A stretch of 64,000 bases of DNA from Okapia johnstoni (taxonomy: Eukaryota; Chordata; Mammalia; Artiodactyla; Giraffidae), in contig CM044312.1 in the NCBI GenBank assembly GCA_024291935.2, positions 623,501 through 687,500 of the forward strand. The letters are read 5' to 3'. Both the position numbers and the translations under genes were made by a program. Positions 54,813 through 64,000 of the stretch are shown piece by piece. Positions within the stretch are counted from its first letter, which is position 1, and each line of letters begins with the position of its first letter. The notes under the pieces were generated by a model. It had not been told where the DNA came from. It was given only the letters and a program-made list of their open reading frames with translations, and did no database searches.

Positions 54813-55879
54813 TAGAGAAAAGAGTGTGGGTCTGAAGTCAGGAGGAAGCGTCCACTCCAGCGGTGCCCCCAGTGGGCCCTGTCGGCTGGGCACACACGTC
54901 CTGACAGCATGCCCGCTCTCCTGGTTTCTCTGCCTGTGAAACAGGGGCAGCCCCGCACCCCTTTGGTCTGGCATCCTGGACCTAAACTGAGATAGAGTGT
55001 ACTGAAGGCGGGTCACTGGGCATGCTAGGGGCATCACACCTGTGCAGGTGGCAGGAGTCAGGCTGGCAGAGGGGAAAGAGAAGGGCATGCCCTGCAAGAG
55101 CTCCAGGTCTGGAGGCGACCCCGTGAGGGCACGGGGCTGGGCCTCTGTGCCCCAAGGGGCATCTGGACTGGACACGCGCTGCCCAGGAGGAGGTGCGGCG
55201 AGGAGGGGTGCTTTGGGGAGGGGCAGTTCCCGAGGCCGAGGCTGAGAGCTGCGGTCCGCCAGGGTCAGAGCCGGGTGTGGTGCGGAGGGTTCCTGTGCAG
55301 CACGACCCCGCAGCCACCACAAGGTGGTCCCTCCTTTCTCAGATGCACTTTGCGTTCACACATTAACACCCCTGAAATCAGCGTGCATCTTATATCAATA
55401 GCGCACCGTCGTTTAACTTGCAGCGTTTTGGCTTTTTCTTGGTAATACTGAAATGATGGACTGTCTTAAAATCGACCATTTTTCATCTTGGATGAAATGT
55501 AGTAATAGCATCTCATGGGGTTGCTCCGAAAATGAAGTCAGGCGGTGCCGCTCTCGGAACACTCAGGAAGCGCCCTTCCACGCGGGCGTGAGCGGGGCGG
55601 CCTGGGCGACGCTGACCGTCCTCAGCTCAAGCCTGCTGGCTGGCGTGAGCACTTCGTGGGCCAGTTACTGAGTCTAGAGCGTTCCGCTAAGTGTCTCAGG
55701 AATTCTGGTTAGCTGCTTGTGATTCTGAATGAATACATTTGTTCAGCTTTCCAGAACTGGGCGCAACTAGCACAAGCAGATCGTTCAAGGCAGGCAGGGG
55801 TGCGGGGCGCCTCCGCGCAGAGAATCAGCGCAGAGCATCTCAACACCCAGCCCAGAAGCAGCGCTGGGCAGGGCTAACG
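54813..55879. other. Unique intron
   Basis: A MIR-like scrap near 54918-54960 (CTGCCTGTGAAACAGGGGCA). Otherwise nothing recognised. Confidence 0.45.
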
Positions 55880-56690
55880 TCTGCGCATGCTCGGCCTGCG
55901 CCTCCGAAGGCCCCGCGCCGAGGGCCGGCGGCGGAGTCTGCGCATGCTCGGCCTGCGCCTCCGAAGGCCTAGCGCTAGGGCCGGCGGGGGGAGTCTGCGC
56001 ATGCTCGGCCTGCGCCTCCGAAGGCCCCGCGCCGAGGGCCGGCGGGGGGGAGTCTGCGCATGCTCGGCCTGCGCCTCCGAAGGCCCCGCGCCGAGGGCCG
56101 GCGGCGGAGTCTGCGCATGCTCGGGCCTGCGCCTCCGAAGGCCTAGCGCTAGGGCGGCGGCGGCGGAGTCTGCGCATGCTCGGCCTGCGCCTCCGAAGGC
56201 CTAGCGCTAGGGCCGGCGGGGGAGTCTGCGCATGCTCGGCCTGCGCCTCCGAAGGCCCCGCGCCGAGGGCCGGCGGCGGAGTCTGCGCATGCTCGGCCTG
56301 CGCCTCCGAAGGCCCCGCGCCGAGGGCCGGCGGGGGAGTCTGCGCATGCTCGGCCTGCGCCTCCGAAGGCCCCGCCCCCAGGGCAAGCAGGGGGAGTCTG
56401 CGCATGCTCGGCCTGAGCCTCCGAAGGCCCCGCGCCGAGGGCGAGCGGGGGGGTCTGCGCATGCTCGGCCTGCGCCTCCGAAGGCCTCGCCCCCAGGGCA
56501 AGCAGGGAGTCTGCGCATGCTCGGCCTGAGCCTCCGAAGGCCCCGCGCCGAGGGCGAGCGGGGGGGGGTCTGCGCATGCTCGGCCTGCGCCTCCGAAGGC
56601 CTCGCCCCGAGGGCGAGCGGGGGGAGTCTGCGCATGCTCGGCCGGCGCTTCAGCGGGCCCTGCGCCAGGGCCGCCGGAGGAGGGACCCCG
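55880..56690 (+). repeat. CpG-rich minisatellite, ~57-bp unit, 14 copies, NRF1-like site in each
   Basis: Each unit begins CTGCGCATGCTCGG, continues CCTGMGCCTCCGAAGGCC and ends in one of several variable parts (CCGCGCCGAGGGCC; CTAGCGCTAGGGC; CCCCCAGGGCAAGCA; CGAGGGCGAGCGG). Variant order shows a two-unit block duplicated near 56343-56572. The large Ala/Arg-rich frames on both strands are repeat translations. Confidence 0.96.
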
Positions 56691-56840
56691 CAGGAACGGA
56701 GGCGTCACGTGCCCCTTCCACAGTGTCCCTCCACCTGCTCTGGTGTTAACACTAGCTGTTCAGCGCCATTCTGAGTCAGGAAAAATTATTAGCATAGACT
56801 TCTTTCATCCATGTTCATATTGTGCAATTCTAATTTTAAA

Positions 56841-57040
56841 CCCAAGTGGGTGGCACACTGGTTAAGAATCTGCCTGCAGTGCAGGAGACACAGGTTTGAT
56901 CCCTGAGTCCGCAGACCCCCTGGAGGAGGGCATGGCAACCCACTCCAGCATTCTTGCCTGGAGAGTCCCATGGACAGAGGAGCCTGGCGGGCTACAGTCC
57001 ATGGGGATGCAAAGAGTCGGACACGATTGAGCGAATGAGT
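56841..57040 (+). mobile_element. Bov-tA SINE
   Basis: CTGGTTAAGAATCTGCCTGC head, GGAGGAGGGCATGGCAACCC body and GGACACGATTGAGCG end. Confidence 0.93.
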
Positions 57041-58329
57041 ACAAACATAAGAGCCATGTAATTCACACGCAAAATCACCACAATGATCCAACTGCGATTT
57101 ACGGCTCGCTTGTGCGCGCTCGGAGGTGTTAGATGGCGGAGACTGCTCTGCATCACTTCCGGATCCGCCTACATCCCGCCAGCCACCCTGGACTCCCACG
57201 GGCGCGGGGGCGGGGGGACCGTGGGCCCCGCTGGCCCCTCCTTCCAGGTCCCCACTCGGCCTCAAGGGCGGGGATCGGGGAAGCAGCAGGAATCGGAGGT
57301 GGAGCCCTGGGCGGTCTGTGCTTCCCAGAGCACCGCTGCTTGCTTCACGCGTGGGAAGCGGTTATGGGCGGTAGAGAGCTGGTCTCTCGGAGGCCCCTGG
57401 GTTCTGAGTTGGGGGTGTCTCCGAGTCCACAGTGTGAGCGGACCAAGAAGGGCAGTGGGCACACAAATGGGGTACGCCCCCCCCAAACAGTCACTGAGCG
57501 TGAGTCTCTAGGAACGCTTGCTTTTGCCTGGGCCCACCTCCTAATTTCAGAGGCAGCGTCTGTGGCTCAGAGGGACCTCATTTGCTTGCTGCGAAAGCGT
57601 CCCAGGTTTCACTTAGAACATAGATCCCTTGACTCTCTGATGCTGGGAAGATGTACTTCCCAGAGGAATGGGGGCTTGTGCCGTTCATCTGACTCCACGA
57701 GCCCCTGGAAGCTGACTCTGGGAAAGGCGTCTGCAGGACTCGCAGGCGGTTCTAACTGGAGGAGGGGGCAGGAGATGGGGGAGGCCGTGAGGGTGGGAGA
57801 GGACACGCATCCCCTGGTGGGCTCACCACGAGCTCCATACGGGCAGGGGGGCGGGGTGCACCGCTGGGGCCGAGGGTGGGCAGCGTGAGGGCACAGGTGA
57901 GGCGTGGGGGGCAGGACAGTGCTGAGGGTGTGTGGTGGGGGGCACGGGTGGGCGTGGCCGTGGGGCCAGAAGGGCCTTCTTTTGCCCCTTGTCTATATAA
58001 GCTCCCTGGTCTGAAGCATGAAGGTCAAGTATGTGGGGAAGAGACTAAGTTCGGGGGAGGAGGCCACTGCCAGAGGATGGGTGTGGGCACAGGCCCTCTG
58101 AGCTGAAAAGAGGTCCCCGGCTTGGTGAGTTTTTACACATGTAGCCAGCAAGAGTGGTTAGCCATTGGAGAAGGCCCCCACGTGTAGGTGATGGGGGCCC
58201 TGCCAGACGGGTTGATAGTCGACTGGCCCCTGACACATTTGTTCCTGACCCTGACGCTCTCTGGCCTGGATGAGAGCTTGGCCCAGATCCACTGTATGGC
58301 TTGAAATTACACACAGGCCAGGGAAGCAT
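57041..58329. other. Unique GC-rich intron
   Basis: Holds a YY1-like AGATGGCGG (57131) next to an ETS-like CACTTCCGG (57154) and a TATATAAG string near 57995. No exon recognised. Confidence 0.45.
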
Positions 58330-58900
58330 TTCAAAAATTAGCCAGTGGTCTATCAGTTATCCTTAGATTACATGGTTCACTCTAGATTAGTGTGAGTTCT
58401 CTTGAAAAGTTAACTTTCTATTAAATGAGTCAAGACAGAGGAGAATAATTCCGTGTTTTAGTCTGGCTTCTTCTGGAGATGGTGGTGAATATTAGTTTCC
58501 TCTGTTAATTAGCCTCCCACTTTGGTTTCAAAACCAGTGATGCCCTCGGACTGATCCAGATGTTGAACACTGGAGAATGGTCAACTCCATGTCAGTTCCT
58601 GAGAGGCTATCGCATGCTTATCCCCAGCTGAGCTACCTCTGCTAGTGGCACTGTGGAGGCTGCACTTGAAAAGGTGACCAGAGATCAATCTGCCTACTTA
58701 AATATTCATTGAAGGCAGAACAGTTTATATGTGGAAAAATACATGGTGATTTTAAGACATCTAAATGTGCCTTGGAGTTAAGTAAAACAATCAGGAAGCC
58801 TTTCAGTGAGAAACAAGATTATACAATAAAGAATATGGACTATTTACACGTAGTTATGAAGACAGTTCCTGAAAGAAAGCCTCCGAAGTTACTCTGAAGG
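58330..58900. other. AT-rich island, conserved-noncoding candidate
   Basis: About 570 bases free of recognised repeats, with CTGTTAATTAGCC and TAAATATTCATTG. The composition changes abruptly from the GC-rich DNA on its left. Confidence 0.38.
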
Positions 58901-60069
58901 TTGGCATTTCTGGGTGCGTGTTTGTGAGCTCCTTCTCAGAGGACTGTGTTTATTGGACAGTTTTCCAACTGCTGAGGTTTCAGAGGCAAGTGGAGGCCAT
59001 GCCTTCCTGACTTTGGATCTGGGATGAGCTGGAGATCCTGATTTAAATGATCAAAAAGTAAAGATCATAGGATGAAATAACCCAGTAGGGTGAGCCAGAA
59101 GCAGCAGCAGATAGAAGAATCTGATGGAACAGAAATCATGGAGCCGAGAGAGACCGCCTCCTCAGTGTTTGCAACAATGAAGGAAAATGTAAGGGATGAT
59201 AAAAAACGCAGCAGAATGAAAATGGAGCGAGAGGTCACAACGAAGTTACCAGAGCTTATGGAAACAGCAAGTGTGGGCCTGGAAGCTAGGAGCTCTGTGG
59301 ATGGATCAGACAGCTGGTCAGACGCCCGTGAAGTGGGGGTGACCGAGGGTCTGGAGACATGATCCCAAGGGCGGCATCCAGAGCAACAGGGGTGGACACG
59401 TGCGGGGCTGGGGAAGGATGGAAGGGCCAGGTGGCGTCACGTGCGAGTTTTGGAAGGGGTGGAGGGTGCGGGGGAGGTAGGAATGGCGCCAGAGACCCCA
59501 GAAGGGCAAGGAGGTGCCAGGCTGTGTGTTGCTGGAAGTCGCGGGTTCCCAGCAGGATGTTGCAAACCAGACAGTCAAGGTTGGACCCGTTGTAGCGGGC
59601 CAGCAGGAGACCAAGGTCCCAGAGAAGAGACAAAGCGCACGGGGAAGGACGACATCCAGGCCTAAATATCAACAGCAAGGGCGGCGGGAACGGCGGAGAG
59701 TCCTTCCAGGCTCCGAGAGCTGACCGTCGCCAGGCATTGCACGTCCCCTGAAGCTGTAACGAAGAGCAAGGGAGAAATGAGAAATGGAAACTAGACTTGC
59801 CACTAACAAACCAGAGGAACGTCTAAAGCGTTTACTTCAGGGGTGACACAGGCCCCGGAAATGATGCTGAGGTGCAAACCGAGGAGGAGCAGGGCGAGAA
59901 GAGACCGAGAGTGTTTGTGTGGGCGCCGCAGGAGGGGAGCGCGGAAGAGGGTGTGGGCGGACGGGGACCCCGCGACGTCAGTGCCCAGCCCTGGAGAACA
60001 CGGGCCAGCCAGGAGGAAATGGAGGCCACTCAGGCTCGCTGGAGATCCCAGAAGGTGAGGCTGAAATCA
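58901..60069. other. Unique purine-rich intron
   Basis: A 90-codon Glu/Lys-rich frame at 59090-59362 looks protein-like in composition, but no family was recognised and no splice context supports it. Confidence 0.4.
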
Positions 60070-60350
60070 CAAGGTATTATTTCATTAACTCTTCAGACTG
60101 GCAAAAGGCAAGACTGACAGCCTCAAGTGTGGGCCAGAATCGGGGGCAAATTGGAGAGTCTTAGACGCCGCTGTGGAGAAGGCAATGGCACCCCACTCCA
60201 GTACTCTTGCCTGGAAAATCCCATGGGCGGAGGAGCCTGGTGGGCTGCCGTCCATGGGGTCGCTAAGAGTCGGACGCGACTGAAGCGACTTAGCAGCAGC
60301 AGCAGCAGACGCCACTGATAAAACTGTTTCGATGCTGTTTTGGCAAAAAC
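60070..60350 (+). mobile_element. Old L1 ORF2-end fragment split by a young SINE
   Basis: AAGGTATTATTTCATTAACT, CAGACTGGCAAA and CTGATAAAACTGTTT resemble the L1 ORF2 3' part. Confidence 0.5.
60174..60306 (+). mobile_element. Bov-A2-type SINE, apparently young
   Basis: TGGAGAAGGCAATGGCACCC start, GACGCGACTGAAGCGACTTA end and a terminal (AGC)n. It is bounded by an 11-bp target duplication AGACGCCGCTG (60163-60173) / AGACGCCACTG (60307-60317). CpG are well kept (GTCGGACGCGAC), which suggests recent insertion. Confidence 0.93.
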
Positions 60351-62699
60351 AAAAAACTGATTGTGTGCAAGTCCTCAGTGCAGCCCTCCGTGCGCAGGTG
60401 TTCCCAGCTGTGTTCTGCGCTCTAGGAAAAGCCTGTCCCTAACGGCCATCCAAGAGCAGTCAGCACCCCTCAGCCAGAGAGGAATTCAGCAGCACAGCCG
60501 CCGGGAGGCACTGGTGCCCGTGAGTCTCGTCTCAGGGCCTGGGGAGAGGCTAAAGCACGGAGCGGGAGTGTATGAGGCCAAGAGCAGCCACTCCGTGTGC
60601 TGCTTAGGGGGGCTCGCACACACAGGCGCAGTCGTGGGGGGCGGGGGACGTGGAGGGTGGGAGCCAGACAGCGTGAGCTGGGGGGGGGGGAGGGGGGGAG
60701 AGAGGCACCGTCAGCAGCGTTTCATTTCTTCCACAAGTCAGTGATGTGCTCGGGCGCTTCCGTAGGTCACTTTATTCCTCGGTGACCCCCTGAAACATGG
60801 CATAATAAAGAGAAAAAAGGCCAAAAGAGCAAGGAAAAGACATTAGAAAGAGGGGCATAAAGGAGAAAGGGGCAGAAAATGACAACTAGATGGAAAGGCA
60901 GGCATCAAGGGGACAGACAAACAGAAAACCTAGTTCTTTAAGAAACACCTAAACAGACCTCTGTTTGCCCAACAGTAGTAAAAGGGCATACATACGCAAT
61001 TATTGGGGGAAGGGAGCATCACTCAGTGAGCTGAGCTTAAAAACTGCGAGAGGAAACTATGAAGAGTTGTTCTGAGGAATGTGAAAAGCGATTTAAAAAA
61101 GGTCACTTTTCAATAAGCTTATAATGGTTAAAAAATCACGAACCTAAATTTTCAGAAAGTTGTCTCTGAGGATTCCACGAGCGCTGTCTGCACTCGCAGT
61201 GGGAAATGCATGCGGTCCCCAAACTGCGCTCTTGCAATGACTCCCCAAACCCGGGGCTGGCTTCCAGAGGTGAGGCCTGGCCACTGCAGGTCATTCCAGC
61301 CTAGCCAGGGGGCACGTGGAAGCCTGAAGTCTGCAGAAGTCTTCGTGAAGCTGAGCAATGGCCATCATCTCCTGTTTGACAAGAAAGCCCTGAACCTTGT
61401 ATTTTTCTGGGTCCGTATTTACTTGTAACATTTCCTTACTGGCTCTAAAGAACCCCTCCTTATTGGTGGGTTTTGCAACAAGAGCCTTAATTCAGTGAAG
61501 ACTCTTCAAGACAAACGCCTCTCTGTCTCTAAAGAAGTAGAAAGAACAGTCAAAGGAGCTCGCTGTGTCCTGGGCCGAGGGTTGCTGAACCGAAAGGAAA
61601 GACAGTGTCCCAACCGAACACCTTGGCCACCTCACCGATGTTGCAAAGGGGCTTCTCAAAGCATTCTCTGCAGGTTCCCTTTGAGCGACGCGCCCTTGGA
61701 ACATTTCAGTTCCTGACCCCGGGGCAGACATGTGAACGCCAGAGAGCTCACAGCTAAATGTTACCGGCCTGAAAAGAAGAGAGAGCAGCCCTGTGGTTAG
61801 AACAGAAAACACGATCGGTTTCTAAAGCTCCCTCCCCCAGCCCCTTAGAGCCATGATTCCAGAAATGGTGCACGCGCGCCCCTGCCCCTCCGGGCGCGGT
61901 TCTGAGAGTCAGCTTACTTTGCATGTTGCCTTCTCAGCGTTTCCCCTGAAGGAGTAGAGTAACCAGGAGGCCCTGTGTCCATGGTGTGGGGCCTTGCGTT
62001 TTCTGTGACATTTGAGGACTCCCAGCGTGTTGCCATCTGCATGGCCCTCGCCAGGCCCCCAGCTGGGCCTCTGGGGGACTCAGCAGCACGTCTGTCAGGG
62101 GTGGGGGCACCAGGCAGGGGCACAAGGGCCACAGACGCAGGTTCTGCCCCATCAGATGCCACAGAAAGATGGACATCGACCGTGAGGGGATGGACCGAGC
62201 GGGCTCGGGTTCATCAGCACAGACTCACCCTCCGACCACCTTGTCCTGTATCTGAGAGTTGACAGTATGGCTTGTAACGGCTCCAGCTGTCTGCGAACAA
62301 GCCGGTTACCATGGAAATACAGGAAGGTGCCAACAAGGCCGGTCATGGACACCTCGCGTCAGGTCTCAGCCCAAGAGGGTGCCCTGCGGACGTGTGCCCT
62401 GGGGCCCCCCAGGATCTTCCTCCATCACCCGTCCTCACCAGGGCCTCTGCTCTGGCTCACCCCCCGTCCTGTCCTGCCACAGGCCCGGGAGCTCCCTCCA
62501 ACCATTGAAGGTGACGCAGACGCATTTCTGAGGCCACAGTGTGTCTCTCTGGGGCGGATGGCTGGGATCACATGACGTATCGCCATGGTGGAAAGGGAGC
62601 CCTGTCCCCTGAGGTGACTGCTGGGCGAAGCTTGAGGTCACACAAAAGACCCGGAAATGCAGACAAAAGCCTCCCGGAAGTGTCACCACTCTGGGGGCA
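60351..62699. other. Unique intron
   Basis: Purine-rich at 60790-60960; otherwise mixed composition. No exon or transposon recognised. A third, weaker X-box-like string (GTTACCATGGAAAT) lies at 62305. Confidence 0.45.
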
Positions 62700-63490
62700 A
62701 ACCAAAATCATTCTTATTTATTAAGATACTTACTTGACAGCCAAATTTCCTGTCTTTTAGGAGATGCCTAGGTATCCCAATAGTTTCAAGAAATATCGAC
62801 AAACTGTATACTGTTCTTATCCATAAAGCTAGATTCCTTAACTTTGAACACTTTAAAAGCTTGCATTTTCTTCTGAGGCAAGTTAGAGACTTCTGCTTTT
62901 CATTTTGTTGTAGGAGGTCAGGTAGACTTCATCTGCACTAAATTGAACAAGCTGAGGGAAGGCTTGGTTCAGGGTGCTGCTGAGCATTAACGGAAATGCC
63001 GAATAGGGATACAGGCAGGCGGCCATCTACCTTCGAACATCCTGGAGTGGGGTCTTCCTGCCCAACACGACAGAGTCTTCACCCTCAAGAGAACTGGATG
63101 TCACAGCAGAGGCGGAAGCGGAGACCCCTGGAAACCTGGAAGCTTCCCAGATGGCGCCGAAAACCCCGCATTTCTGAGAGCGGCAACCCGTTTATGGGCT
63201 GCATGGAATGTAATTTTGTCTTAAGCCTCACTAAAAGCAATATGGGTCATGGAGACAATCAAGCTTTTGTTTGTTGAAGCAATTGACATTACAGGCTTGC
63301 GTGTTACTTGCCTTATCAAATGAAAGCCTTCAGACTTGCGTGGGCAGATAACTGCAAATTGATTTCTGGACCTCGCATTTGCCCTCTCCTCTTCTTCCTC
63401 TCCCTCTCATCTCTCTCTCCAGTTAAACTTTGTGGTCTCTTAGGGTTCTGGGGCTGTTAACCGGCCATATGAGTGGATGGCAAAGCTGCA
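62700..63490. other. Two AT-rich islands, conserved-noncoding candidates
   Basis: 62700-62960 and 63170-63370 are AT-rich and repeat-free by eye (TTTAAAAGCTTGCATTTTC; GAAGCAATTGACATTACAG), separated by GC-richer sequence. Confidence 0.38.
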
Positions 63491-63796
63491 TGAAGTCCCT
63501 TTTATTTGAATGCGGGAATTGAATTACAAAGCACAGGAACATGGGTGCAGGAGGAGACTTTCTTCTAACCCTGGGTTCAGCCTCTGAAGGATTCTTACAA
63601 ACCAGAAGCAGTAAGCCCAGCTGCAGAGGTGCTGGAAGCGCCCGTCACAGTGGTTCCGGGCTGCGTTCTTGACACAGGACTCTCTTACTCACCCCATCAA
63701 ATCTCAAGTTTCAAGACAAAAAGAGGTGGACAAACACCTTTTGTAAAACACTAGAAACCAACCAAAATCTAGTTTATTCATCAAAGCAAAGTGGGA
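63491..63796. other. Unique intron
   Basis: Nothing recognised. Confidence 0.4.
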
Positions 63797-64000
63797 TCAG
63801 TCCTGGGTGTTCATTGGAAGGACTGATATTGAAGCTGAAACTCCAGTACTTTGGCCACCTGGTGTGAAGAGCAGACTCATTTGAAAAGACCCTGATGCTG
63901 GGAAAGATTGAGGGCAGGAGGAGAAGGGGAAGACAGAGGATGAGATGGTTGGATGGCATCACCGACTCGATGGACATGAGTCTGAGTAAGCTCCAGGAGT
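63797..64000 (+). mobile_element. BovB LINE, sense, cut by the window end
   Basis: CAGTCCTGGGTGTTCATTGG through GAGTAAGCTCCAGGAGT; the 3' tip lies beyond the window. Confidence 0.94.

Larger units (their letters stand above)
40638..64000 (+). other. PTPRN2: PTPRN2 intron downstream of the exon (partial)
   Basis: The next human exon encodes a Trp-Gln-Asp-Asp-Tyr-containing segment. Nothing resembling it was seen before the window ends, so the intron is at least 23.3 kb long. Confidence 0.72.

Noticed and set aside
55785..56708. 307-codon frame on the minus strand and partners on the + strand
   Set aside because: Translation of the CpG-rich minisatellite.
57990..58000. TATA box (TATATAAG) as proof of a promoter
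   Set aside because: A single short match without an associated first exon.
59090..59362. 90-codon Glu/Lys-rich frame that looks protein-like
   Set aside because: No homologue recognised and no promoter or splice signals; purine-rich DNA gives this composition by itself.

Overview
The window is nuclear DNA of a ruminant, almost certainly a bovid. The evidence is eleven fragments of the RTE-type LINE BovB, about ten Bov-tA/Bov-A SINEs, two CHR-type tRNA SINEs, and older mammalian layers (ancient L1, MIR, hAT/MER5-type elements). There are no bacterial, organellar or viral gene blocks.

One coding exon is recognisable. It lies on the + strand at 40524-40637: 114 bases, phase 1 at both ends, with a textbook acceptor and donor. 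Its 38-codon translation matches the RESP18-homology (lumenal, N-terminal) part of PTPRN2 (phogrin / IA-2 beta), a dense-core-vesicle membrane protein. I therefore read the whole window as a piece of the very large PTPRN2 gene: more than 40.5 kb of the intron before this exon and more than 23 kb of the intron after it. No second exon was found. The long open frames elsewhere are tandem repeats, GC-rich shadows or retrotransposon remnants.

Layout. 1-3165: a trinucleotide-rich minisatellite running straight into an old sense-strand L1. 3.2-9 kb: GC-rich intron with L1 3' end, CHR, BovB and Bov-tA insertions. 9-17.6 kb: nearly repeat-free, GC-rich intron with AT-rich islands at 9.1 and 15.7 kb. 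17.6-18.8 kb: BovB split by a SINE. 21.0-21.7 kb: TG microsatellite. 24.2-24.7 kb: G-rich tract followed by a C-rich tract. 27.5-31.2 kb: CACGTG-rich minisatellite, the longest BovB copy, and a BovB fold-back. 31.4-32.5 kb: CpG island. 34.2-34.9 kb: TG minisatellite. 36.5-38.5 kb: BovB, AC repeat and L1. 40.2-41.5 kb: SINE, exon, then a BovB tail between long direct repeats. 42-44.8 kb: two C-rich minisatellites and a SINE-in-SINE cluster. 45.1-53.3 kb: BovB, then a disrupted antisense L1 holding another BovB and a 22-unit 52-bp minisatellite. 54.3-54.8 kb: complete hAT element with its target duplication. 55.9-56.7 kb: CpG-rich minisatellite with an NRF1-like site in each unit. 57-64 kb: mostly unique intron with AT-rich, conserved-looking islands, one young SINE, and a BovB running off the end.

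The strongest pattern not explained by ordinary annotation is that three separate minisatellites appear to have grown out of L1 sequence at the place where they sit. The CpG/NRF1-like array, the CACGTG array and the inverted repeats flanking the single exon are further candidates for function. Family names come from recognising sequence and from recall of consensus sequences; no database search was run.
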